Source: Actinomycetota bacterium (GTDB lineage: Bacteria > Actinomycetota > Actinomycetes > S36-B12 > UBA5976). From it: DNA of 9,625 nucleotides. A program made the position numbers and the translations under genes. The stretch covers positions 1 through 9,625 of the forward strand of contig WLEH01000020.1 in the NCBI GenBank assembly GCA_009704345.1, read 5' to 3'. A model generated the notes under the pieces. That model saw nothing but the letters and a program-made list of their open reading frames with translations, had not been told where the DNA came from and made no database searches. Below, piece after piece: positions 1 to 7,012 of the stretch. Within the stretch, counting starts at the first letter, position 1. Every line of letters starts with the position of its first letter.

Positions 1-3000
1 CCAGAAAGATGTTAAGAGATTGCGACTGACAAATGAATGCCCCGCGATCCGCGCTCATATCAATCAGACTTCTCTGCTTAATCTCCCACACCGTCTTATA
101 TAATTCCCGGATCTTAACAGGGATCTCCTCTATACTCTGGATGGAACCGCGAGAGGCAATGATCCTGGTCTTAATCTCCTCCGTCCAGAGACCAAGCTTA
201 ATCAGATCCGCAATCAAATACTTATTGACCAAGATGAACTCCCCCGCCAATGTTCGACGAGTATAGATATTACTCGTGAACGGTTCGAAGCACTCATTGA
301 ATCCCATGATCTGCGACGTAGATGCGGTGGGCATAGGCGCAATCAGCAACGAATTTCTCACCCCATTCTTCACTATCTTCTGCCTCAACTCATCCCATTT
401 CTCCTCCGAATACTGTGTAGGCTTCACACCCCACATATCATGCTGTAACTCCCCTCTAGAAATAGGCGATCCCTCAAACGTTTCATATGCGCCATCCTCA
501 ATCGCCAACTCACAGGATACCGTCAGGGCACCATAGTATATAGTCTCGAAGATGCGCCGATTCAGATCACGCGCCGCATCACTCTCGAACGGCATCTCCA
601 GAAGTGCGAACACATCCGCCAATCCCTGAACACCAATACCAATAGGACGATGCCTCATATTACTCTTCTTGGTCTCCTCCGTAGGATAGTAATTCACATC
701 TATAACATTGTTCAGATTACGAGCACAAATACCCGCGATTCTCTCCAACTCGGCGAAATCAAATGCCCCAGCTTTCACAAACGTCGGGAGACAGATAGAA
801 CACAGATTACACACCGCCGTTTCATCCCTATTGCTAACCTCCATAATCTCCGTACAGAGATTGCTCGACTTAATCACCCCTATATTCTGCTGATTCGACT
901 TTCGATTCGCCGCATCCTTGTATAACATATACGGAGTACCCGTCTCAATCTGCGACTCCATTATAGTCATCCACAACTTAGCCGCCGGAATCTTCTTCAT
1001 AGCCCGTCCCTCACTCTCATATTTTTCGTATAACTTCCGGAAGTCATCGCCGTAGACATCCGCCAGACCAGGGCAGGCATCCGGGCAGAAAAGCGACCAG
1101 TCAGCTTTCGCCTCCACCCGCTCCATAAAAAGATCGGGGATCCAGAGTCCATAGAATAGATCACGGGCTCGATCTTCCTCTTTACCCGTGTTCAACTTCA
1201 ATCGCAGGAAATCCTCGATGTCCGCATGCCACGGCTCCAGATAGATCGCGAATGATCCTTTGCGTTTACCACCACCATTGTGCGCGATACCCATATCCGC
1301 AACAGTGTAGTCATGGATTTCCTCCACCTCGAAATCATACACCTCTTGCGATCCACCATTCTCAATTCGCCGGATCATGTCCACCTCCACGAAAATATAA
1401 TCGTCTTTCCGAATAATACTGCTATCATTCGGCTCCACGATTTCACCTATCACCTGCGGACCCGAACGTGTGAACCGAATTACCTTCCCCAGTCTGAGAC
1501 ACATATACCCTAACTCACGAGGAAACAACTCGTTCTCAAAATAATCACCGATACTGTTCTCATTGTCAACCGAATACAGACACCCCTCGATTATCTTCGC
1601 GATTTTGTTCAGAGGAAGATGAAGGAACGACGCAGGAATCTTAGCAGCATCACCGGAGAATATATCATCGATCGTGAACTTGAACCCCGGTGTCATGAAA
1701 TCCCACTCAATGTAGTCATCACCCTTATAGACTGTCACTCCCCGCTTCTCCAGATATTCGCAGGGCACCCTCAGACGACTAACTTCCTCCGGATAACAAT
1801 AGATTCGTCCTCTCTTGTTAATAGAGTAGCTGCCGATGATATCCTCGTGATTCGCCAGCAGTATTCCATAGAAGAAGCAATCTTCCTCGGTGATACTCGG
1901 AATATCCGCCGTATATTTCGGGATAGAGAACACCAGATAATCGCGTGGTGCCAGAGTACTGGCGGTAACCCACTCCGGTTTGAGCACACCTGCCCGAATC
2001 TTGGTGGCGATAACCTCGTAGTCATACGTGTTTTGCCCGGTGATAGCAAGCACAGTATGTTCGGGTGTCATATACGTTTGACCGCCGATAGATGTGACTG
2101 CGGCCAACATATCACCACTATAACGATGACGCACCGGTTTGATCACCCTCTGGAACGTTCCATTACTCGTCAGAACGGTGTCGGAGATTCCGACGTTCTG
2201 TATGAGTTTCACGCCCTGCTGTGTGATGATGGGGGTATTCATGGGGAAACACTGGTCGACATATCTCGCGGTATCATTGAACACTCTTAACATGGGTACA
2301 ATACCGTTGGATGTTCCGCCGGTTCCACGGATGAATGCTCCTTTGGCGCGAATATTGTGGATATGGAGCCCAATACCACCCGCATACTGCGAGATTTTGG
2401 CACAGTCACCGAGGGTTTTATAGATCCCACTGATACTATCGGAATCCATGGCAATAAGGAAGCAGGAACTGAGCTGTGGTCGGGGGGTGCCAGAGTTAAA
2501 TAGGGTGGGTGTGGCGTGAGTGAAATATTTCTGGGACATTAGATCATATGTCTCGAAGACACGCTCCAGGTTACTGCCGTGGATTTCTATGGCGCATCGC
2601 ATCCACATGTGCTGGGGGCGTTCCATGATCTGGTTCTTGACTTTCATGAGGTACGATCGCTCAAGGGTTTTGAATCCGAAGTAGTCTATAAGGTAATCGC
2701 GGTTGTAATCGATCTTAGCTTCGATCGCCGCACTTTTCTTCTTGATGATGCTGTAGTATTTCTCGGAGACTAGGGGGGCTGGCGCACCGACGATATCGAC
2801 ATTTCTATAGAGTGCGTCGACCACGGTGAGAATAGAGTTGGGAGTACTTTTGTGGAGATTACTGATGACAATACGGGAGGCTAGAACACCATAGTCAGGG
2901 TGCTTGGTGATGAAACTCACACAGATGTCGGCGGCGAAGTTGTCAAGTTCAGTGGTGGTGACACCATCATAGATCTCGGAACACACCTTCTGCGCGATCA

Positions 3001-3106
3001 CCATGAAGTTCACCGATAGCCCCGTTGATAGACCGCGGATTCGACGCATGACCTTGTCGAAACTCACCTCCTCACGCCTACCATCCCTCTTGACCACCGA
3101 CAACAT
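1..3106 (-). CDS. Ribonucleoside-diphosphate reductase large subunit (class Ia), intein-containing, 3' partial
   Basis: Reduces ribonucleoside diphosphates to deoxy forms with a small radical-carrying subunit not seen here, supplying dNTPs for viral replication. The frame is open from ATG at 3106 to the window edge (1035 codons) with no stop, so the C-terminus, including the tyrosine relay and tail cysteines, lies outside. An N-terminal ATP-cone begins [14 protein letters not shown]. Without the intein (285 + 425 residues) the chain tracks eukaryotic RRM1 closely: RPQLSSCFL with redox Cys215, [31 protein letters not shown] with Asn424, radical Cys426 and Glu428 (spliced numbering), second redox Cys441 in AVCNLC, then [22 protein letters not shown] and [14 protein letters not shown]. 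All catalytic residues inside the window are present. The stretch after Cys441 has two extra cysteines (CNLCSIC). Start chosen at the first Met before the ATP-cone. Divergent from the membrane-protein gene at 3276. Confidence 0.97.
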   Translation of the reverse strand, partial: MLSVVKRDGRREEVSFDKVMRRIRGLSTGLSVNFMVIAQKVCSEIYDGVTTTELDNFAADICVSFITKHPDYGVLASRIVISNLHKSTPNSILTVVDALYRNVDIVGAPAPLVSEKYYSIIKKKSAAIEAKIDYNRDYLIDYFGFKTLERSYLMKVKNQIMERPQHMWMRCAIEIHGSNLERVFETYDLMSQKYFTHATPTLFNSGTPRPQLSSCFLIAMDSDSISGIYKTLGDCAKISQYAGGIGLHIHNIRAKGAFIRGTGGTSNGIVPMLRVFNDTARYVDQCFPMNTPIITQQGVKLIQNVGISDTVLTSNGTFQRVIKPVRHRYSGDMLAAVTSIGGQTYMTPEHTVLAITGQNTYDYEVIATKIRAGVLKPEWVTASTLAPRDYLVFSIPKYTADIPSITEEDCFFYGILLANHEDIIGSYSINKRGRIYCYPEEVSRLRVPCEYLEKRGVTVYKGDDYIEWDFMTPGFKFTIDDIFSGDAAKIPASFLHLPLNKIAKIIEGCLYSVDNENSIGDYFENELFPRELGYMCLRLGKVIRFTRSGPQVIGEIVEPNDSSIIRKDDYIFVEVDMIRRIENGGSQEVYDFEVEEIHDYTVADMGIAHNGGGKRKGSFAIYLEPWHADIEDFLRLKLNTGKEEDRARDLFYGLWIPDLFMERVEAKADWSLFCPDACPGLADVYGDDFRKLYEKYESEGRAMKKIPAAKLWMTIMESQIETGTPYMLYKDAANRKSNQQNIGVIKSSNLCTEIMEVSNRDETAVCNLCSICLPTFVKAGAFDFAELERIAGICARNLNNVIDVNYYPTEETKKSNMRHRPIGIGVQGLADVFALLEMPFESDAARDLNRRIFETIYYGALTVSCELAIEDGAYETFEGSPISRGELQHDMWGVKPTQYSEEKWDELRQKIVKNGVRNSLLIAPMPTASTSQIMGFNECFEPFTSNIYTRRTLAGEFILVNKYLIADLIKLGLWTEEIKTRIIASRGSIQSIEEIPVKIRELYKTVWEIKQRSLIDMSADRGAFICQSQSLNIFL
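1277..2251 (-). other. Intein within ribonucleotide reductase (325 residues, degenerate LAGLIDADG endonuclease)
   Basis: In-frame insertion between Gln and Gly of the reductase motif ARYVDQ/GGGKR, located by comparison with the RRM1 family, where the two halves are contiguous. Block A starts with Cys1 ([17 protein letters not shown]); block B has Thr62-x-x-His65 ([10 protein letters not shown]); block F is [13 protein letters not shown] near residues 303-315; block G is GIAHN with His324 and Asn325. These are the residues for N-S acyl shift and Asn cyclisation. The middle carries a LAGLIDADG-type domain: block C at about 128-137 ([10 protein letters not shown]), block D at 204-213 ([10 protein letters not shown]) and block E at 219-230 ([12 protein letters not shown]). 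The aspartates expected at the ends of both helices are not in place, so the nuclease is probably dead. The residue following Asn325 is Gly, not Cys/Ser/Thr. GC content resembles the exteins, suggesting long residence. Confidence 0.93.
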
Positions 3107-3275
3107 TTAATCTTGAATCGGAAAAACTGCTTCAAAATATAAACTTAGTAATACAATCTCCTCTTATTCTTAATACAAAAATACGGATTCTCTATAGACA
3201 ATCCGTATATCTCTACTCCGATAATCCAGCGATCACTCTGTGATTATTCTATGATTAAGATGTAAATATATAAAA
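3107..3275. promoter_or_regulatory. Divergent promoter region between reductase and membrane-protein genes
   Basis: AT-rich 169-bp spacer between two start codons facing away from each other, so it must hold both promoters. The plus-strand gene is preceded by an A/T run ending in TATATAAAAATGG, a good eukaryotic-virus start context. No exact AAAATTGA was found here. The spacer contains the inverted repeat listed separately. Confidence 0.6.
3181..3208. repeat. Perfect 9-bp inverted repeat (hairpin or operator-like)
   Basis: ATACGGATT at 3181-3189 and AATCCGTAT at 3200-3208 are exact reverse complements around a 10-base centre containing CTATAG. It lies 68-95 bases before the ATG at 3276 and about 75-102 bases before the ATG at 3106. 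Unlike the other hairpins in this window it does not follow a gene end, so a regulatory role or a remnant of a lost gene's end are both possible. Confidence 0.6.
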
Positions 3276-3668
3276 ATGGGCCCGTGGATCATATTCGCTA
3301 TGATAATAGTTGTCTTAATACTCATGGGATGGGAGAAACGCAATACTCATGTCTGGTCTATAAACGGTGGGTCGAAATGGATGGGACCGGTAGAGAATTT
3401 CAGCAGTGGAATGAATGACTTCTGGAAGGATGTCCCCGTGAATAAGGGGCGCAATAGCTATGATGTCGAAAAGGTGATTCCTACTATGTTGCTCACGGGC
3501 TGCGCAGAACAGAATGCGCTGAATGTCCCCGGAAACAGCGATAGTCAGCTCGCCTGTTTCATGCAGAATCTAGACAAAATAACATACGAGAATTCCAACT
3601 ATCGACAGAAGACTAATCTGGGGGTGCCGATGGCCAAAGACCTCTGCGGAACATTCCCTGTGCTTTAA
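3276..3668 (+). CDS. Small single-pass membrane protein, function unknown
   Basis: A 130-residue protein not recognised. Residues 3-19 (PWIIFAMIIVVLILMGW) form one hydrophobic segment at the very N-terminus, followed by a basic EKR, so it is likely an uncleaved signal anchor. The remaining 110 residues are soluble, with Cys76 (TGCAEQNAL), Cys94 (QLACFMQ) and Cys124 (DLCGTF) spread along the chain. An N-anchor plus a small cysteine-bearing domain is common among inner-membrane virion proteins of large DNA viruses, but that role is inference. The start has an A-rich context (AAAAATGG). It points away from the reductase gene and converges on the glycosyltransferase-like gene. Confidence 0.8.
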   Translation: MGPWIIFAMIIVVLILMGWEKRNTHVWSINGGSKWMGPVENFSSGMNDFWKDVPVNKGRNSYDVEKVIPTMLLTGCAEQNALNVPGNSDSQLACFMQNLDKITYENSNYRQKTNLGVPMAKDLCGTFPVL

Positions 3669-3672
3669 TGCG

Positions 3673-3682
3673 AGAGCGCTCT
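3673..3682. repeat. 10-bp perfect palindrome AGAGCGCTCT
   Basis: AGAGCGCTCT starts 5 bases after the stop codon of the small membrane-protein gene. It has no loop, so a stable RNA hairpin is unlikely; it may be chance. Confidence 0.3.
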
Positions 3683-3744
3683 AAAATAATCGCGATACAG
3701 CACATCATCGTATGCCTCTACTTTTCCTATTAATGGATTGATAG

Positions 3745-3807
3745 TTTCAGAGATTAATAACTTCGTTCGGGTTATTAATTTCAGAAATTAATAGCTTCGT
3801 TCGGGTT
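3745..3807. repeat. Two near-identical 29-bp direct repeats, 34-bp period
   Basis: The 29-base unit at 3745-3773 recurs at 3779-3807 with two differences (27/29 identical). Its core is CTTCGTTCGGGTT. The second copy overlaps the last codons and stop of the glycosyltransferase-like gene, so the repeat contributes to that protein's C-terminus (roughly PERSY). The 5-base connector completes the hairpins listed separately. Confidence 0.85.
3750..3782. terminator. Hairpin between convergent genes (likely transcript 3' end signal)
   Basis: TTAATAAC at 3754-3761 pairs exactly with GTTATTAA at 3771-3778 around a 9-base loop; on the plus strand the stem extends to 3750/3782 with one G-U pair (12 pairs). 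It lies about 80 bases after the stop at 3668 and just beyond the stop at 3788 on the other strand. Mimivirus mRNAs are known to end at hairpins, so a bidirectional termination/polyadenylation signal is the natural reading, by analogy. Confidence 0.65.
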
Positions 3808-4519
3808 GCTTTTGATGTATTAATACACCACAATCAATATGATCAGTATTAAATTTATATATTTCACTATATCTGTAATAAAGTATAGTAAGAACAGACT
3901 GATCTTGCCGATGATTTGATCTATCACTGCCAAATGGAGCGATTATTTCTTTATTAATACAACACAACTCCCATTCGTCTATAAAATCGGATACCCATGG
4001 TATTCCGAGATAAAATCCAATATATGCTGCATTTCTCATCTGTAATTTTCGGAATTTATCAGCATCCAATATATCAATAGTTTGATCTATAGTCCATGTT
4101 TCTACAGAGCCTGAAGTATAGTTACTAAATAATCCATTCCTTTTACAAAGCCCATCAAGTCTCACACTAATTTTAGAAAATATATTCGCGGAGTCCGACC
4201 ATATCAATGTAGTATCCGATTTCCCTTCAAGAATTAATATATTTTTAATTTTTTTAACACATACTGATTTCCATGCCCACTGTCCGACCGGTTTGGAATT
4301 AATATGAACCCATTCTGGATACTCACTAAAATCAAAATAATGATATATTACCTTGTCCAGTTTTTGTATTGAATTTGGATTATCACACCCAAGATCGAAA
4401 AAATGTATATCAGATTCGGGAAAACATACCCTAATACTTTTATAACATTCCAACCAGTTGTTAATATATAACTGATTACAAGCGGATACAAATACAATCA
4501 TTTTAATGGTAAATAACAT
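3788..4519 (-). CDS. Glycosyltransferase-like protein (GT-A-type, low GC)
   Basis: A 243-residue protein resembling nucleotide-sugar-type glycosyltransferases that open with a short beta strand (MIVFVSACN). Visible family-like motifs: FDFSEYPEWV (62-71), GQWAWKSVCVKKI (79-91), TLIWSDSANIF (104-114), whose Asp-Ser-Ala stands where a metal-binding DxD-like element is expected, SGSVETWT (136-143), RNAAYIGFY (162-170) and DRSNHRQDQSVLTILYYR (199-216). Donor and acceptor are unknown; glycan decoration of virion or host surface is inference. The first ATG is at 4519, but Met7 at 4501 has a better context (TAAAATGA) and starts right at the strand, so it may be the true start. GC is about 32% over 3841-4500, much lower than its neighbours, which points to later acquisition. 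No membrane segment or signal peptide is evident. Confidence 0.72.
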   Translation of the reverse strand: MLFTIKMIVFVSACNQLYINNWLECYKSIRVCFPESDIHFFDLGCDNPNSIQKLDKVIYHYFDFSEYPEWVHINSKPVGQWAWKSVCVKKIKNILILEGKSDTTLIWSDSANIFSKISVRLDGLCKRNGLFSNYTSGSVETWTIDQTIDILDADKFRKLQMRNAAYIGFYLGIPWVSDFIDEWELCCINKEIIAPFGSDRSNHRQDQSVLTILYYRYSEIYKFNTDHIDCGVLIHQKQPERSY

Positions 4520-4526
4520 ACACTTT

Positions 4527-4549
4527 AAATATTTAAAATTCGAATATTT
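4527..4549. terminator. Weak AT hairpin after the YqaJ-type nuclease gene
   Basis: AAATATT at 4527-4533 pairs with AATATTT at 4543-4549. It lies 7-29 bases beyond the nuclease stop codon, in a 36-base spacer that must also contain the glycosyltransferase-like promoter. In such AT-rich DNA a 7-bp stem could be chance. Confidence 0.3.
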
Positions 4550-4555
4550 TGATCT

Positions 4556-5638
4556 CTAGTTATCTTCCTCTTTAATCAGTAGAACTCCCGGGGCAACACG
4601 GGGTTTCTTCCGTTTTTTCGCCTGTAGTTCGGCGACACCTCGTTCTTTATAGACATTGAACTGCTCCCAGAATTCATGAATATTGGGAACAGCCGCCCGC
4701 CACCACATCTTATTACGTGGCACAACACAGATATCGATCTCCTCCATCACCCAGAATTTCACGGAGGTAACCACACCACCATGTTCACTCTCTATAAATT
4801 CCGTGGCACGCTTCACAAACCCACGCACATCATCCGGATTCACCGGACTCATCATTGTTCTATAGGGATCTGTGGTCGAGTTCGTTGTTCCATCCACTCT
4901 AACACCCCAGTATTTCCCGGTGGTAGGATGCGGATATTCCACGAATTTCACCTCCACAAAATCACATTCATTCACATCACAGACTTCCATCTGAACCTGC
5001 ATCTGAACCCAGTAGTCATAGAGGATAGTATCCGTGATCGCCTTCGAATACTTACACTTGAATTCGATTAATCGCGGACGACCATCGATGAAACACAGAC
5101 CGTCTGGACTCGCACCCACATGATAATCATTGTGTAATAAGAACCCGATATCCGTCACCGTTGTTCCCGTGATCATCTCATATACCCTCTTTGCCACCGG
5201 CTCATATTTCACCCCCCAATCACATGAGGCCGCACCGAATCTACTGGTGGGTGGATCGACTTTCTCTATCAACATCGTATCCCAATCCGCCGCCGTTCCC
5301 ACTATTTTATGGAACGTGGACCCATTTAGAGTACCCGATCTCGCGGAATACCACTCATCAGTACGCTGCTCTATAGAACGATCCACCATCTCATCCACCC
5401 AGATGGGGGTACTCTCTTTCCTCTCAACCCATCCCACATACACCGTCCAGAGAACAAATAGGATCTCGGGGAGATCCACGCGAATATCCCCCTGATATAA
5501 TACATTAATATCGTCTATAATTGGGCCAAGACATATGGAGTCCCATGCGAAATCAGGGTGCTCGAACACAGATTCATAATATCCCCAGAGTATTCTGGCG
5601 AAATCATATGGATTTTTTGCTAATTCTAGGTGTTCCAT
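4556..5638 (-). CDS. YqaJ/lambda-exonuclease-type PD-(D/E)XK nuclease
   Basis: A 360-residue nuclease of the family that includes lambda exonuclease and viral YqaJ recombinases, which degrade one strand of duplex DNA from ends to leave single strands for annealing. The core covers about residues 88-235: QRTDEWYSARSG (91-102), the conserved Glu146 in WGVKYEPVA, GASPDGL (175-181) with metal-binding Asp179, LIEFKCK (190-196) supplying Glu192 and Lys194, and the helix YWVQMQVQME (209-218) with Gln212. The full D...ExK set is present, so activity is expected. The N-terminal 85 residues and the C-terminal 110 residues are outside the recognisable core; the C-terminus carries a basic patch (KKRKKPR near 342-348). 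The start at 5638 is in good context (ATAAATGG). The glycosyltransferase-like gene follows on the same strand after 36 bases. Confidence 0.92.
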   Translation of the reverse strand: MEHLELAKNPYDFARILWGYYESVFEHPDFAWDSICLGPIIDDINVLYQGDIRVDLPEILFVLWTVYVGWVERKESTPIWVDEMVDRSIEQRTDEWYSARSGTLNGSTFHKIVGTAADWDTMLIEKVDPPTSRFGAASCDWGVKYEPVAKRVYEMITGTTVTDIGFLLHNDYHVGASPDGLCFIDGRPRLIEFKCKYSKAITDTILYDYWVQMQVQMEVCDVNECDFVEVKFVEYPHPTTGKYWGVRVDGTTNSTTDPYRTMMSPVNPDDVRGFVKRATEFIESEHGGVVTSVKFWVMEEIDICVVPRNKMWWRAAVPNIHEFWEQFNVYKERGVAELQAKKRKKPRVAPGVLLIKEEDN

Positions 5639-5812
5639 TTATAGATGTGGAAGATATGACTCCTCGATCCAAGCACACCCACACAGCTCCCCAATTCTAC
5701 GATATTAATGTGGTTTAGGGTTTCATTATTTATATGATGAATTCCAGATTTTCTACAAAGAAAACATGGAATATAAGTGTCCAGACTTCACATGAATGTC
5801 GTCGGGAATACA
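5639..5812. promoter_or_regulatory. Spacer: nuclease promoter and 3' end of the upstream gene
   Basis: 174 bases between two minus-strand genes. The side near 5639 should hold the nuclease promoter; the side near 5812 holds the 3' end of the small basic-tail protein gene, with the hairpin at 5741-5772. No exact AAAATTGA and no convincing small gene were seen. Confidence 0.45.
5741..5772 (-). terminator. Interrupted hairpin downstream of the small basic-tail gene
   Basis: ATTCCA at 5741-5746 pairs with TGGAAT at 5767-5772, and TTTTC at 5749-5753 pairs with GAAAA at 5760-5764, separated by a 2x2 internal loop and closed by a 6-base loop. All 11 pairs are Watson-Crick, so it forms equally on the minus strand. 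It begins about 40 bases after the stop codon at 5813. Confidence 0.5.
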
Positions 5813-6229
5813 TTAAGATTTCCGAGCAGACGGTGTTTTTAGTTTCAATTGTTTTTTAGCTTTCGGCTTGTTTTTGGCGGTGGTTTTGGCGGTTGGTTTC
5901 TTCTTATCAGGAACATCGCCAGGATGAAATTCGTAGATCTGCTCACCCGATTCATCCTCTTTCATCTTCAGATTATCAATAGAACTGATCACACCACTCA
6001 CGTAATTCACGGTGATACCCGCATAGTTACTTAGTACAGCATCCTTCAGACTCGCCAGACTCTCCTTAGTTTTGATACTATCTGATAATCGTATTAATTC
6101 TTCTATGTATGCTTGGATTTTCTGTCTCTTTAACACAATATCCAATTTGTGCCATGGTTTACTCTCATTAATTTCTTTAGACCTTTGCAAAAAACGCAGA
6201 AATGCTTCATCGCTTGATGTAGCCGCCAT
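5813..6229 (-). CDS. Small protein with Lys-rich C-terminal tail, function unknown
   Basis: A 138-residue protein. Residues 10-90 look folded and mostly helical, with a KPWHKLDIVLKRQKIQAYIEEL segment (24-45, quoted in part) reminiscent of a Trp-centred motif seen in unassigned giant-virus proteins; that resemblance is from memory and weak. From about residue 108 the chain becomes a low-complexity basic tail rich in Lys, Pro, Thr and Ala (KKKPTAKTTAKNKPKAKK), suggesting nucleic-acid contact or virion packaging. It starts at the first Met in good context (GGCGGCTACATC after ATG; A-rich before). It is divergent from the plus-strand gene at 6364. No function can be assigned. Confidence 0.75.
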   Translation of the reverse strand: MAATSSDEAFLRFLQRSKEINESKPWHKLDIVLKRQKIQAYIEELIRLSDSIKTKESLASLKDAVLSNYAGITVNYVSGVISSIDNLKMKEDESGEQIYEFHPGDVPDKKKPTAKTTAKNKPKAKKQLKLKTPSARKS

Positions 6230-6363
6230 TGATTAGTTTAATACCGTTGTAACTCTATATATACTTTTTATGACCGAGAATTCAGTATAACGAACTCGTG
6301 GGATGTTTAGAGTTACATTTGTTTGAACGAGGAGTTGTCATAATAAAATCACATATTTATAAA
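6230..6363. promoter_or_regulatory. Divergent promoter region
   Basis: 134 AT-rich bases between the start at 6229 (-) and the preferred start at 6364 (+). It contains ACTCTATATATAC around 6250-6262, which could act as a TATA-like element for either side. An in-frame ATG at 6298 would extend the plus gene by 22 residues into this region. No exact AAAATTGA. Confidence 0.4.
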
Positions 6364-6855
6364 ATGTTACGTTATGATCCCGAAATGTTATATAATTGGA
6401 ATGAAAAAGCCCGAAGTGAGTTCAGAGATAATCGCGGTGGTTCCGGTTCATCCTATAGAGATGAAACCAATGCTCGTCTAGAGCAACACCCAATCTACTC
6501 TAGTTTCAATATGGCTCGCAGAGAAAGTGATATAATCCCCCAGAATGCTCGCCTAGATTCGGGGCGACCTCCACCGAAAGCCATAACCCGCGAGATGATT
6601 CGAGGACTACATGGCGCAGAACAGATCATGGTACCCGGTAATAATCCCGCATTACAGAGGATGATACTCCAGAAAGAACCAGCAGTTGTCGCCCGGAATC
6701 TAACGGCATCAATAACCGAAGAAAAAGAACCACGCAATAAACTGAACGAAATCATCAACTCTCGCATCCTCAATAATCACTATCTACCTCTCTATTCTTA
6801 TCCAAAAGTCAAAGACCTGCGATCCAATATGTATAGCACCAGACACGATGAATGA
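6364..6855 (+). CDS. Hypothetical protein, 163 residues, function unknown
   Basis: Not recognised. The chain starts MLRYDPEMLYNWNEKARSEF, followed by a Gly/Ser-rich linker (RGGSGSSYRD, 24-33), a polar middle with DSGRPPPKAITREMIRGLHG (65-84), and a C-terminal part with LNNHYLPLYSYPKVKD (136-151). It is rich in Arg and Asn, has no hydrophobic segment and only a weak globular pattern, as in a partly disordered virion or adaptor protein. The start at 6364 (context ATAAAATG) is preferred over ATG 6298 because the 22 extra residues look like translated promoter DNA; the upstream start cannot be excluded. The next plus-strand gene starts 157 bases after the stop. Confidence 0.72.
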   Translation: MLRYDPEMLYNWNEKARSEFRDNRGGSGSSYRDETNARLEQHPIYSSFNMARRESDIIPQNARLDSGRPPPKAITREMIRGLHGAEQIMVPGNNPALQRMILQKEPAVVARNLTASITEEKEPRNKLNEIINSRILNNHYLPLYSYPKVKDLRSNMYSTRHDE

Positions 6856-6889
6856 AACTATCCGCGTCCTCTTCACAACGAGAGAAAAC

Positions 6890-6904
6890 GCGCATTTTCT
6901 GCGC
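6890..6904 (+). terminator. Short GC-rich hairpin after the 163-residue gene
   Basis: GCGCA at 6890-6894 pairs with TGCGC at 6900-6904 around a 5-base T-rich loop. An alternative 6-bp stem, AGAAAA 6883-6888 with TTTTCT 6895-6900, overlaps it. It begins 35 bases after the stop at 6855. The stem is short, so confidence is modest. Confidence 0.35.
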
Positions 6905-7012
6905 TGTCTATAGGTGGCACGTGTGATACAGGTGGAGTTCGAGAGGGTAATTGCACGGTAATCCGCATCGAAACGCGGTAATGGTAGGCTTAAACTGATA
7001 CCTATTGAGAAG

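Noticed and set aside
33..1513. Several plus-strand open frames of 60-90 codons over the reductase C-extein
   Set aside because: All lie within a highly conserved minus-strand coding region and show no motif or start context of their own.
1619..2290. 223-codon plus-strand open frame antisense to the intein
   Set aside because: The minus strand here is a continuous reductase-intein frame with clear motifs; no recognisable domain was seen on the plus strand.
4676..5495. Plus-strand open frames of 120-131 codons over the nuclease gene
   Set aside because: His/Thr/Pro-rich mirror translations of the YqaJ-type nuclease, which is clearly the real gene.
5790..5814. Small inverted repeats (ACAT/ATGT, AATGT/ACATT) beside the stop at 5813
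   Set aside because: Stems of 4-5 AT-rich pairs are expected by chance; the hairpin at 5741-5772 is the better candidate.
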